Shown piece by piece: positions 27,025 to 35,536 of a DNA stretch of 64,000 bases. The notes below the pieces were generated by a model. It did no database searches. It was not told the origin of the DNA and was given only the letters and a program-made list of their open reading frames with translations. Numbering within the stretch: the stretch's first letter is position 1; the number at the start of each line of letters is the position of its first letter. This DNA comes from an uncultured Aeromonadales bacterium. GTDB taxonomy: Bacteria; Pseudomonadota; Gammaproteobacteria; Enterobacterales; Succinivibrionaceae. The stretch covers positions 62,001-126,000 of the forward strand of contig CACZLZ010000001.1 in NCBI GenBank assembly GCA_902782145.1, in the 5' to 3' direction. The translations under genes were made by a program, and so were the position numbers.

Positions 27025-28338
27025 TCACATCATCTGTTTGGAGTTGATATTCAGATGGCCGCCCCGGAACTCAATATGATAGTCATACACCCCGGATCCT
27101 GGCTCACGGGCCATGGAGCGCATCTCCTCCTCCAATGTGCCCAGGCCGTACTGAGGCAGACGGAACACCGAAGCGTCCAGGGAGAGATCCCCCTCGGCGG
27201 TGAGGCCCTCAACCAGGGAGCCGGCATCCGTGAAGTCCGTGCCCGGCCTGAAGCCCAGGCGGCCACTGAAGGCAACCTTGGATCCGTTCAGGGCAGATCG
27301 GAAGCTCAGATGGATCTCCGTGGTGTCCTCCAGCAGGGTGAGAAGGGCCTCCCGGCGCTCCGGCGGGGACATGGAGTCGATGCAGCTGCTCATGTCCGAG
27401 CCGCTCAGAAGCCGATCCGGACGCCCGGCCCCGGCACACCGCCACACCAGCTCCGCATAGTTCAGATTGGCCAGCCTGAGAGTAAGACCGGTCCCGGAGA
27501 TCTCATAATCCTCCGCCGCCTTTCCGCCAGGCTGCTCCGCCCGGCCCCGGTCCAGATCCATGGTCAGGGTGACCGTGTAGCGATCCTTCTTCCCCAGAGA
27601 AGAGGGAACAACGCCGCCCCGGATCCTGAAGCCCTCAAGCGCCGCCTTCACGGGAGCCAGATCAGTTGCAAAGTTCTTCAGATCCATGGAGATCTCCATG
27701 GCCCCGGGGGAGAACACCTGGACACCCAGATGCAGATCCTCCAGAACAAGATCCTCATGGCCGTCCGGATCGGTCACCTTCAGGGAGGTGAGGACGAGCC
27801 GGGTGGCTTCATCCTGGGTTGCAGGGGAGAAAAGGGCCCGGACCGTCTCAATCCGGCCCCCGCCCAGGGACAGGATCATCCCCGTCAGGGGCACGGCGGC
27901 CTCCGGCAGGATCACTGAGGCCTCCAGGGTGTCCGCAAAGCCGTTGTAGTGGGCAGTGAACCCCTCCGCCGTCTTGCGGATCAGGGAGCACAGCTCAGGG
28001 CTCCCCCCGCACCAGGCCTTCACGGTGTCCTCATCCAGGGAAAGCCGGGCATCCGCCGTCCCCAGGCCGAAGGAATAGTCTGCCACCAGCCCGGCCTCCA
28101 CCGGACCGGTCAGCTGGTACAGGTGCCTGACTGAGGCAAAGCCGGTGCTCTCGGAGTTTCTGAGGGCCAGATCCTGTCCGCCCCCGTCCTCATGGAGGAA
28201 TTCCCGGATCTGCTCCCGGAGCCCGTCAATGACCTCCTCGCCCCGGATCCGGGTGTAGGTGACTCCGCCAAACCAGCCGGCCGTACCCAGCAGGGCCACA
28301 CCCAGCAGCCCGGCGGCGGCAAATATCTTCGCACTCAT
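27025..28338 (-). CDS. DUF945 (YdgA-like) exported protein, copy 2
   Basis: The 437-aa product resembles copy 1 in layout: MSAKIFAAAGLLGVALLGTA anchor, then WFGGVTYTRIRGEEVIDGL, beta-rich middle and the C-terminal YDYHIEFRGGHLNINSKQMM, which parallels the end of copy 1. Sequence has diverged strongly apart from the ends, which suggests an old duplication. No catalytic motif is visible. Its start ATG follows GAGGGAGCA on the minus strand. It is separated from copy 3 by a 265-bp gap holding an imperfect 50-bp repeat. Confidence 0.82.
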   Translation of the reverse strand: MSAKIFAAAGLLGVALLGTAGWFGGVTYTRIRGEEVIDGLREQIREFLHEDGGGQDLALRNSESTGFASVRHLYQLTGPVEAGLVADYSFGLGTADARLSLDEDTVKAWCGGSPELCSLIRKTAEGFTAHYNGFADTLEASVILPEAAVPLTGMILSLGGGRIETVRALFSPATQDEATRLVLTSLKVTDPDGHEDLVLEDLHLGVQVFSPGAMEISMDLKNFATDLAPVKAALEGFRIRGGVVPSSLGKKDRYTVTLTMDLDRGRAEQPGGKAAEDYEISGTGLTLRLANLNYAELVWRCAGAGRPDRLLSGSDMSSCIDSMSPPERREALLTLLEDTTEIHLSFRSALNGSKVAFSGRLGFRPGTDFTDAGSLVEGLTAEGDLSLDASVFRLPQYGLGTLEEEMRSMAREPGSGVYDYHIEFRGGHLNINSKQMM

Positions 28339-28410
28339 TGCTCCCTCCCCTGCACCAGTCCTGGTGCTCGGTCTCCTGATGATCTGTCACCGGATCCGCC
28401 CATGGATCCC

Positions 28411-28508
28411 GCATCTCTGAGAGATCGTTTGCACCCAATTTTGGATCTGCTCCCGACCCCGCATCCGAGAGATCTTCTGAACCCAACTCCGGATCCGCAC
28501 TCTTATCC
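28411..28508. repeat. Imperfect ~50-bp direct repeat between DUF945 copies 2 and 3
   Basis: Two units beginning GCATCTCTGAGAGATC (28411) and GCATCCGAGAGATCTTC (28461) share most positions, including CACCCAA/AACCCAA and GGATCTGCTC/GGATCCGCAC. The 265-bp gap 28339-28603 is otherwise a GATCC- and CCGG-rich stretch without a gene. Confidence 0.6.
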
Positions 28509-28603
28509 GGCTCCCGATCCGGAGGAGCCGGGGCTATGCTCCCCATACGTCCGCAGCCGGTCCCATCCAGGGAAAGTCTCACCGGCCCCGCCCGGGAAAA
28601 GCC

Positions 28604-29986
28604 TCACCGGCCGCCGGCGGGGGCGTCACCGCCCTTTTCCTGCTCCTTCAGCTTCTCCGCCCGCTCCCTCTTCTGATCCGGATTCACGGTGATGTCGCCG
28701 TCCGGCGCCTTCCGGATCTCATACCGGAACACCTTGGCAGCGGGATCCTGGGCCTCGGCGGCGAAAAAGTCCCGGTAGCCGGCCAGTCCCGGCGCGTCAA
28801 ACAGGGCGGCGTCAATCTCCCCCTTGCCCTCCAGGATCAGGCATTTCCGGAGCCACCGGGGGGAATTGCCCCCTTCCTGGGGGAAGCAGGCCAGGGAGCC
28901 CTTCAGCTCCAGCTCCGCATCCTGATCATTGAGTTCCGTGTCAAAGGACAGCTTAAAAGTTGACTCCCGGCCCAGGGCAGCCATCAGCACCTCAGTTCCC
29001 CGGTGGGAGCGGAACAGCTCCGCAATCTCCGCACCCCCGAGACGGGGCCGGGGATCACTGAGATCAGTCAGTTTCAGGGATAGATCCAGCCCGTCCACAT
29101 CATAGTGATCCTGTCCCCGATCAAGCAGGAGACGGCTGAAAGAAAGCCCCGTGTCAAAGTCAAACCGCCCGCTGGCAGGAGGATCCGAAAGTTCCCAGAA
29201 CACTGCGGCCTTCTTAAGCTCCAGCGTCAGGGGACGGGATGGATCCTTCACCTCAAGCCGGCCAAGGCTCAGCTTCATGCCGTCATAGCCAGAGCGGAGG
29301 CGGATCTTCTCCAGGTGCACCGCAGTACCGTCCTTTCCATGCTCATGGCTCAGATGATCCAGTTTGAAACGCACCCGGAAAAACTCCGGCACGCCCCGGG
29401 AGACCTCATCCAGCCGGAACACCATCTTCCCGTCAGACCAGGACAGTGTGCCCCCGGAGCTCTGCCAGGAGCCGGCACTGATCTGGTAGGTACCCCGGAG
29501 ACGGTCAGTGAAGCCGCCGTACTCAAGCTTAAGCCCCTCCAGCATCCGGGCAGTTGGATCCAGCTCCCGGGCATCTGCCTGATCCGAAGACAGTGTCCCG
29601 GCGGGATCAGCCGCCGGAGCCCGATCCGGAGTTCCCGTCTGATCCGATGATGCAGTCTGCGTCCGGGAACTGCCCGCACCCTCCGGCAGGCGGAAGCCGC
29701 AGGCAGCCGAGGCCAGGCCGTAACTGCAGTCCATGTCCAGTTCAAGGCTCTTGCCGAAGGAGTCCACAGTCACATGGTGAACCGTTTCCGTGAAGCCCCG
29801 GTGATCCGGCACTCCCAGAGAGATCCGGAGTTTTCCGGGACCTGCCAGACCTCCCAGATCCCCGGGCAGACGGGCAAGGATCTCGCAGAAACTGTGGCGG
29901 GTGTAAGCAACGCCTCCCGCCCAGGCTGCCAGCAGCAACGCCGCCAGCCCCCCGGCTACCGCGGCTTTGATCTTCAGTGTGGCCAT
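28604..29986 (-). CDS. DUF945 (YdgA-like) exported protein, copy 3
   Basis: The 460-aa product has the same plan: an N-terminal anchor (about 8-25, AAVAGGLAALLLAAWAGG), then VAYTRHSFCEILARLP, beta-rich sequence, an Asp/Thr/Pro-rich insert near residues 110-140, and a C-terminal RYEIRKAPDGDITVNPDQ segment followed by a Lys/Glu-rich tail that copies 1 and 2 lack. It begins 36 bp after the parE stop, so it is probably cotranscribed with parE. Confidence in the DUF945 label rests on the shared ends and architecture. Confidence 0.78.
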   Translation of the reverse strand: MATLKIKAAVAGGLAALLLAAWAGGVAYTRHSFCEILARLPGDLGGLAGPGKLRISLGVPDHRGFTETVHHVTVDSFGKSLELDMDCSYGLASAACGFRLPEGAGSSRTQTASSDQTGTPDRAPAADPAGTLSSDQADARELDPTARMLEGLKLEYGGFTDRLRGTYQISAGSWQSSGGTLSWSDGKMVFRLDEVSRGVPEFFRVRFKLDHLSHEHGKDGTAVHLEKIRLRSGYDGMKLSLGRLEVKDPSRPLTLELKKAAVFWELSDPPASGRFDFDTGLSFSRLLLDRGQDHYDVDGLDLSLKLTDLSDPRPRLGGAEIAELFRSHRGTEVLMAALGRESTFKLSFDTELNDQDAELELKGSLACFPQEGGNSPRWLRKCLILEGKGEIDAALFDAPGLAGYRDFFAAEAQDPAAKVFRYEIRKAPDGDITVNPDQKRERAEKLKEQEKGGDAPAGGR

Positions 29987-30022
29987 GATCCCTGATCTCT
30001 CCTCTCAGAAAAGCGCCCCGGC

Positions 30023-31939
30023 TCAGTCCAGATCCGCCAGATTGCCCTTGGTCTCCAGCCACACCCGGCGGTCACCAGCCCGATCCTGGCAGAGCATCAT
30101 GTTCATCACGCTGACGGTGTCCTCCTCATTTTCCGGCAGCACCAGCTTCACCAGGCGCCGGGTGTTGGGATCCAGGGCCGTCTCCCGGAGGCTCTCTGCG
30201 TTCATTTCGCCCAGACCCTTGAACCGGGTGACCCGGAAGGAGTTCAGGGTGAGTTTCTTGTTCTTCTTCATCAGTCCGGCAATGATCCGGTCCCGCTCCG
30301 CTTCGTCCTCGGCATAGTAGGTGCCGCCATCCTTGGTGTTCACCGCCACCCGGAACAGGGGCGGGACCGCCACATAGATATGCTCCTCCCGCACAAGCCG
30401 CGGGAAATGCTTCACAAAGAGGGCACACAGCAAGGTGGCAATGTGCAGTCCGTCGGAGTCGGCATCCGCCAGAATGCAGATCTTGCCGTAGCGCAATGTT
30501 TCCAGGGAGTCAGATCCGGGATCCACCCCGATGGCCTCAATGATGTTCCGGATGATCTCCGAGGACATCAGATCATCCTGGCCCTTTTCCCAGGTGTTCA
30601 GGATCTTGCCCCGGAGGGTGAGAATGGCCTGGTTCTGGCTGTTCCGGGCCTTGACCGCCGATCCCTCGGCAGAGTTGCCCTCCACTAGGAACAGTTCGGA
30701 CTGCATGGGATCCTCACCGTAGCAGTCCTTGAGCCGATCCGGCAGCACCGGTCCGTGGGCCGCCTTCTTCCGGGTGACGGTCTTGGAGCTCTGGAGCCGC
30801 TTCTGGGCGGCGCTGATGCAGAAATCCGCCAGCTGCCGGCCCTGCTCCGGATGGCCGTTCAGCCACAAGGTGAAGGAGTCCTTCACCACGCTGAGCACCG
30901 CCCCGGCGCATTCCCGGGAGGACAGTTTTTCCTTGGTCTGGCCGGAGAACTGGGGATCGGTCATCTTCACCGACAGGATATAAGCGCAGTGGGAGAACAC
31001 GTCATCCGGCTGCAGCTTGAGGTTCCTGGGCAGCAGGCTCTGATATTCGCAGAACTCCCGGAGCGCATCGGTCAGGCCCTGGCGGAAGCCGTTCACATGG
31101 GTGCCTCCCAGCAAGGTGGGAATGAGGTTCACATAGGACTCCGTCACCGGCACCATGCCCTCGGTGATCCAGGACACGGCCCACTCAACCTCCGTGGACT
31201 CCTGCTTCAGGCGGCCGCAGAAGGGGGTGTCCGGACAGGTGGCCAGCCCCGCCACTGCCTCGGTGAGGTAGTCGCTCAGACCGTCCTTGAAACACCAGGT
31301 GGTCTTCTCCCCGGTTTTCCGGTTCTCAAAGGTGATCACCAGGTTGGGGCACAGCACCGCCTTGGCCTTGAGCACATGGCACAGGCTCTGGACGCTGAAG
31401 GTGGGGGAGTCAAAATACTTGGGATCCGGCCAGAAGCGCACGGCGGTGCCCCGGTTGTTCCGGCCGCAGGTGCCGATGACCTTCAGCTCCTCCGCCTTCT
31501 CGCCGTTGGCAAAGGCGATGGAATATACCTGGCCGTCCCGGCGGATCACCGCCTCCACCCTGGTGGACAAGGCGTTGACCACGGAGACGCCCACACCGTG
31601 GAGACCGCCGGAGAAGTGATAGTTCCGCTGATCGAACTTGCCGCCGGCATGGAGGCGGCAGAAGATCAGTTCCACCCCCGGGACTCCCTCCTCAGGATGG
31701 ATGTCCACCGGCATGCCCCGGCCGTCATCGGTGACCTCCAGGGACTGATCCTCGTAGAGCACCACTGCGATCTTTTTGGCAAAGCCCGCCAGGGCCTCGT
31801 CCACCGAGTTGTCAATGACCTCCTGGGCCAGATGGTTGGGTCTGGTGGTGTCTGTGTACATGCCCGGCCGGCAGCGCACCGGATCCAGGCCCTTGAGAAC
31901 AACGATGTTCTCCGCCTTGTATTCGTTTTCCTCAGCCAT
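30023..31939 (-). CDS. parE: DNA topoisomerase IV subunit B (ParE)
   Basis: The 638-aa ATPase subunit of topoisomerase IV decatenates chromosomes together with ParC (not in the window). GHKL motifs are EVIDNSVDEALAG, DDGRGMPVDIHPEEGVPG and GGLHGVGVSVVNALS. The TOPRIM domain contains LFLVEGNSAEGSA and LADADSDGLHI. The first TOPRIM motif reads EGNSAEGS where EGDSAGGS is usual. ParE rather than GyrB follows from the length of about 630 and from synteny with yqiA, cpdA and nudF. Its upstream gap to yqiA is 168 bp. Confidence 0.95.
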   Translation of the reverse strand: MAEENEYKAENIVVLKGLDPVRCRPGMYTDTTRPNHLAQEVIDNSVDEALAGFAKKIAVVLYEDQSLEVTDDGRGMPVDIHPEEGVPGVELIFCRLHAGGKFDQRNYHFSGGLHGVGVSVVNALSTRVEAVIRRDGQVYSIAFANGEKAEELKVIGTCGRNNRGTAVRFWPDPKYFDSPTFSVQSLCHVLKAKAVLCPNLVITFENRKTGEKTTWCFKDGLSDYLTEAVAGLATCPDTPFCGRLKQESTEVEWAVSWITEGMVPVTESYVNLIPTLLGGTHVNGFRQGLTDALREFCEYQSLLPRNLKLQPDDVFSHCAYILSVKMTDPQFSGQTKEKLSSRECAGAVLSVVKDSFTLWLNGHPEQGRQLADFCISAAQKRLQSSKTVTRKKAAHGPVLPDRLKDCYGEDPMQSELFLVEGNSAEGSAVKARNSQNQAILTLRGKILNTWEKGQDDLMSSEIIRNIIEAIGVDPGSDSLETLRYGKICILADADSDGLHIATLLCALFVKHFPRLVREEHIYVAVPPLFRVAVNTKDGGTYYAEDEAERDRIIAGLMKKNKKLTLNSFRVTRFKGLGEMNAESLRETALDPNTRRLVKLVLPENEEDTVSVMNMMLCQDRAGDRRVWLETKGNLADLD

Positions 31940-32107
31940 TCACAGCATCCGCATCCGCCGGGCAGAACCCGGCTGCCTGCCCGGATGCCAAAGCATCCCG
32001 GGACAGGCAAATGAAAAAAAGAAAAGTCCCGGACCGTCGGCCAGCCGGGATGCGCCCCGGGCCAGGCGGCGCCGGGGATCAGAACCTTTCCGGGAGATAT
32101 TCCGGGA

Positions 32108-32707
32108 TCAGTTCCCGGAGGAGCCGGCACTGCCGGACAGGAGATAGTCGGCGATCTCCGGGCACAAGGCCTCAAAGCCGAAAAGACGGTGGGTCTCCCC
32201 GGGAAGCAGGCGGACATCACAGCCTTTGAAAAAGTCCAGGGCTACCCGGTGATCCAGCACCTCATCCGCAGTGCCCAGGTACACCCTGAGCAGCCGCCGA
32301 TCCAGCTCGTCAGCATCAGCTTCGGCTCCGCAGATCCCCCTGACCGTGTCCTCGGTGAGGCAGAACCGCACCCCGGTGGCGGGGTTCTGATATTCCCCCA
32401 GCCGATCACGGATCAGGCTGTCCGCATGGACCACGGGATTAAGGAGCACTCCGGGGATCTGGAGTTCCCGGGCAAGCATCCGGGCCCAGAAGCCCCCCAG
32501 GGAGCTGCCGATGACCCCCTGGGGACGGGGCTTGTCCTTCAGGTAGTCCATGACGGATCCGAAGGCCTTCAGGGGATCGTTGTCAATGTCCGGGGAAAGC
32601 ACCGTGACCTCCGGACGGGTCTGCTCCATGAAGGAGCGGAATGTCCGGGCCTTGACCGCATTTCCCGCAGAAAGAAAACCATGAAGATAAATAATGGCAG
32701 AGGTCAT
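32108..32707 (-). CDS. yqiA: YqiA-family alpha/beta-hydrolase esterase
   Basis: The 199-aa product begins MTSAIIYLHGFLSA and has the nucleophile elbow GSSLGG (67-72, Ser69), an acid in TADEVLD and the histidine in GETHRLFGFE, so the catalytic triad is complete. YqiA proteins are small cytoplasmic esterases usually encoded between cpdA and parE, as here. The ATG at 32707 has AGGGAGC upstream; the frame continues to 33010 through promoter sequence and is not coding. Confidence 0.92.
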   Translation of the reverse strand: MTSAIIYLHGFLSAGNAVKARTFRSFMEQTRPEVTVLSPDIDNDPLKAFGSVMDYLKDKPRPQGVIGSSLGGFWARMLARELQIPGVLLNPVVHADSLIRDRLGEYQNPATGVRFCLTEDTVRGICGAEADADELDRRLLRVYLGTADEVLDHRVALDFFKGCDVRLLPGETHRLFGFEALCPEIADYLLSGSAGSSGN

Positions 32708-32743
32708 AAAAGCTCCCTGAATATATATCTGAAAAGCCTTCTG

Positions 32744-32772
32744 AGTATAGCAAACACCAGCACCGGGGTCAA
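32744..32772 (-). promoter_or_regulatory. Strong sigma-70-type promoter for yqiA(-parE)
   Basis: On the minus strand TTGACC (32772-32767) and TATACT (32749-32744) are exactly 17 bp apart, with the -10 37 bp upstream of the yqiA ATG. Confidence 0.75.
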
Positions 32773-33670
32773 TTGATCCCCCGGGATGTGACCGGCAAGA
32801 CGCCGGATAAAAATAAGTCTCCACGCACCCTGGGGGAAGGAGAGGGCAAATACCCCCGGACAAAGAATTGGCTCTGGGCAGGCCAGCGGCCGGATCCTTT
32901 TTCCGACGGGAATGAGACTCCCGGTCGGGAATGGCACTCCCGTGCATCTGGTCCCGAGAGCTTCGGAAGAGTCCGGACAGCAGAGCTCTGATGTCCGATG
33001 AGCAGGGCACCAGCAGACAGGTTGCGGCTCCGGATCTGGCCGTGGCCCGGGGCTAAAAGCCCGTGTCAGCCTCCCGGCCAGCCCGGCGGCGGCCGTCACT
33101 TTCCGGGCAGGATCATTTTCCAGGTCGGGGAAATAAATATCAGCATGATGGCTGAATTATTTAATTCCGACGGTACCGTAACAGAGCAAACATTCCGGAT
33201 AAATATAAACCGATCTACCACACCTCTTTAAATACTCCCTGCCGCCGGATATTTATTAAAATACTCCCTGCCGCCGGATATTTATTACCAGTTCATTAAA
33301 CATTGCCGCTGCCAGATCAGGCAATTATATTACAGTATCCGGAAAGCATAATAAATGCCCGGAGCCATTTAATGAAATGCAGATGCCCGGTTTTCACCAT
33401 TAGCGGGAAAGGTCCGCCCCAGCCACTACCCCAGTTCCAGATCCCGGGACTCCCCGATCGCGCCATGGGGAGCCCTGGATCATGGGAAGACACGTGAAAG
33501 TCACTTTGCCGCCCTGATCCGCCCGGGAGCAGGCGCCGGAAAAAGCCATTCCCGGGGCTCCGGTCCGTATGGGAGGTGGCAGGGGGAAGTTTAAGACCGG
33601 AGCAGTTATGCGCCCGGAAGGGACCGGGAGGGATGCTCCCGGAAATGGAAAGGAGGTGCAGAAACGGGGC
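32773..33670. other. Long intergenic region between yqiA and cpdA
   Basis: About 900 bp without a supported gene, unusually long for this dense window. The half near cpdA (about 33110-33400) is AT-rich and carries a perfect 29-bp tandem duplication. The E. coli gene yqiB, which lies between cpdA and nudF, is not found here or at that position. A 28-codon frame at about 33147 is too weak to call. Confidence 0.6.
33231..33287. repeat. Perfect 29-bp tandem duplication
   Basis: Two adjacent copies start at 33231 and 33260 (AATACTCCCTGCCGCCGGAT followed by ATTTATTA), with no spacer. A related inverted phrase (CCGGATAAATATAAACC) lies just upstream at about 33196. Only two copies exist and they are directly tandem, so this is not a CRISPR. 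Confidence 0.92.
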
Positions 33671-34501
33671 TCAGTAGCCCACGGCGTTCCAGTCAGGGAT
33701 GTAGCAGCCGGATCGGACCCGGTGCACCTGGGTGTCAAAGGTGCCGTCCCGGAACAGCTGCAGTTCCCGCCAGCCGGGGCCGGCGCTGTCCAGACCGAAA
33801 GCGTCGCTTTCCGGCAGGAACTGGATGCTGGTGGCCGGAGAGGAGATGTAGCGGATCCCGTCATGGATCTCATCCGTCTCCTGGTGCACATGGCCGCACA
33901 GGACACAGCGCACGGAAGAGTACTGGTGAAGCATGGCAGTGAACTCGTCCGCATTCTTCAGATAATGCTGATCCAACCAGGCGCTGTTCACCCGGAAGGT
34001 GTTGTGATGGATGCAGATCAGGGCATTAAGATCCCGGTGGGCCTCCAGACAGTGGTTCAGGAACTCAAACTGATCCGGCGGCAGATAGCCGCAGGGGTTG
34101 CTGTACACCTGGGTGTTGAGCATGATGATCTGCCAGTTGCCGCAGAAGATCTGCCGGGCCACGGAAAGACCCATTCCGGGAAAGATCCGGTACATGAGGG
34201 GACCGTCGTCATGATTGCCCGGGAGCCAGAACAGGGGTCTGCCCAGACCGTTGATCATGGAGGCGAAGCGGCGGTAGGAGCCATCAGAGTAGTCCTGGGA
34301 GATGTCACCGGTCACCAGAAACATGTCCGGCTGCCTCTCAGCAGGCAGGGCGGCAATCTCATCCAGCACGGCCTGAAAACTGTCAGCGGTGTTGACCCCC
34401 AGCAGCGTGCCATGGGGATCACGGAAAATGTGCAGATCCGTCAGCTGAAGGATCTTTATCCGGCTCTGATCAGCGGCCCTGACGCTGGCAGTCTCCATCA
34501 T
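33671..34501 (-). CDS. cpdA: 3',5'-cyclic-AMP phosphodiesterase CpdA
   Basis: The 276-aa metallophosphoesterase hydrolyses cAMP. Metal-binding motifs are in order: LTDLHIF (DxH), TGDISQD (GDxxxD), PGNHDD (GNHD), IHHN and CGHVHQE (GHxH). These, together with position between nudF and yqiA, favour CpdA over other calcineurin-like enzymes. Its start overlaps the nudF stop by four bases (ATGA), so it is translationally coupled to nudF. It suggests that cAMP signalling operates in the host. Confidence 0.93.
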   Translation of the reverse strand: MMETASVRAADQSRIKILQLTDLHIFRDPHGTLLGVNTADSFQAVLDEIAALPAERQPDMFLVTGDISQDYSDGSYRRFASMINGLGRPLFWLPGNHDDGPLMYRIFPGMGLSVARQIFCGNWQIIMLNTQVYSNPCGYLPPDQFEFLNHCLEAHRDLNALICIHHNTFRVNSAWLDQHYLKNADEFTAMLHQYSSVRCVLCGHVHQETDEIHDGIRYISSPATSIQFLPESDAFGLDSAGPGWRELQLFRDGTFDTQVHRVRSGCYIPDWNAVGY

Positions 34502-35109
34502 GACGGCTGCTCCACGGAGCGGAACTGCTCCCGGTGAGAGGCCAGATAGTAGATCGCCACCAGGGCGGTGGCATTGCAGATGGCCCCGTCATCGGCCATG
34601 GACAGCACCTGGCTGAAGGGCAGGACATGGACCCGGATGTTCTCGTTCTCCTCGCTGAGGCCATGCACGCCCCCGGCGCCGGAACTGTCGGCAATGCCGA
34701 TGTAAAGGTAAATGGTCTCAGAGGTGCCACCGGGGCTCACCAGGTAGCGGCTGACAAAGTGCAGGCGCTCAATGGCGATCCCCGCCTCCTCCTGGGATTC
34801 CCTGACAGCCACATCACCGGGCTTCTCGCCCTCCTCGTTGACGCCGGCCACCACCTCGAAAAGCCAGGGGTTCATGCCGGCAGCCAGGGCGCCGATCCTG
34901 AACTGCTCAATCATGATCACCGCGTCCTGCCGGGGATCATAGAGCAGCACTGCCGTGGCGTGCCCCCGCTCCAGGAGTTCCCGGGTAAACGTGCCGGACA
35001 TGCCGCCGCCAAAGAGGCGGTGCCTCACTGTGTAGCGGTCCATCTTGAAAAAACCGCTGTAGCAGGTTTCCCTGCTGACTACTTCCGCGTCTTTTCTGTC
35101 AAAATCCAT
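34498..35109 (-). CDS. nudF: ADP-ribose pyrophosphatase NudF
   Basis: The 203-aa Nudix hydrolase has a full Nudix box at 89-111 (G-x5-E-x7-RE-x2-EE-x-G: GVNEEGE...RESQEEAGI) and the family stretch MIEQFRIGA ahead of it, plus the downstream SPGGTSETIYLYIG typical of ADP-ribose pyrophosphatases. It hydrolyses ADP-ribose to AMP and ribose 5-phosphate. It is the first gene of nudF-cpdA. An extended -10 element lies about 70 bp upstream. Confidence 0.94.
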   Translation of the reverse strand: MDFDRKDAEVVSRETCYSGFFKMDRYTVRHRLFGGGMSGTFTRELLERGHATAVLLYDPRQDAVIMIEQFRIGALAAGMNPWLFEVVAGVNEEGEKPGDVAVRESQEEAGIAIERLHFVSRYLVSPGGTSETIYLYIGIADSSGAGGVHGLSEENENIRVHVLPFSQVLSMADDGAICNATALVAIYYLASHREQFRSVEQPS

Positions 35110-35177
35110 GGGATATTCCTGTGATCAGGTGGGCCGCCCCGGCGGACTCATAACGGACTGCTGAGACGGACTTGGAA

Positions 35178-35183
35178 ATTATA
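35178..35183 (-). promoter_or_regulatory. Extended -10 promoter for nudF-cpdA
   Basis: Minus-strand TGTTATAAT (TATAAT at 35183-35178 with an upstream TG) lies 69 bp before the nudF ATG. No good -35 is seen, as is typical of extended -10 promoters. The rest of the divergent gap 35110-35536 holds no gene. Confidence 0.5.
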
Positions 35184-35536
35184 ACATGAAACAAAAGCCC
35201 TCCCTCCGGACCGCTTTTGCAAAAGGTGATGAGACAGTTAAAATGCTGAATATTTTTTGCGCAAAACGTGATCTCCCCCGGAAAGAGACCGCCTTGACAG
35301 GCCCTGGGGAGGGCGCCGGCCGGTGATCAGCATTCTCTGAGCTCAGTCCCCCCGGAAAGCGTTCCGGAAAGGAAAGACATCTTCCACAGGTCACAGGTGA
35401 CAGAGACCAGGATCCCGGGAAGCACCCGGACAGCCGGACCGCACGGGCAAACTGCACGGGTGGACAGAAGCCGTGATCCCGGAACTCCGGGAGAAGTGTA
35501 GTCAGGATAAATATTGTCTCAGAGGAGGGCAAAGCC

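Noticed and set aside
33147-33230. 28-codon frame starting MMAELFNSDG
   Set aside because: No convincing ribosome binding site, no homology and located in an intergenic AT-rich patch; too short to support.
33231-33287. CRISPR-like repeat
   Set aside because: Only two copies, directly tandem with no spacer and no cas genes in the window.
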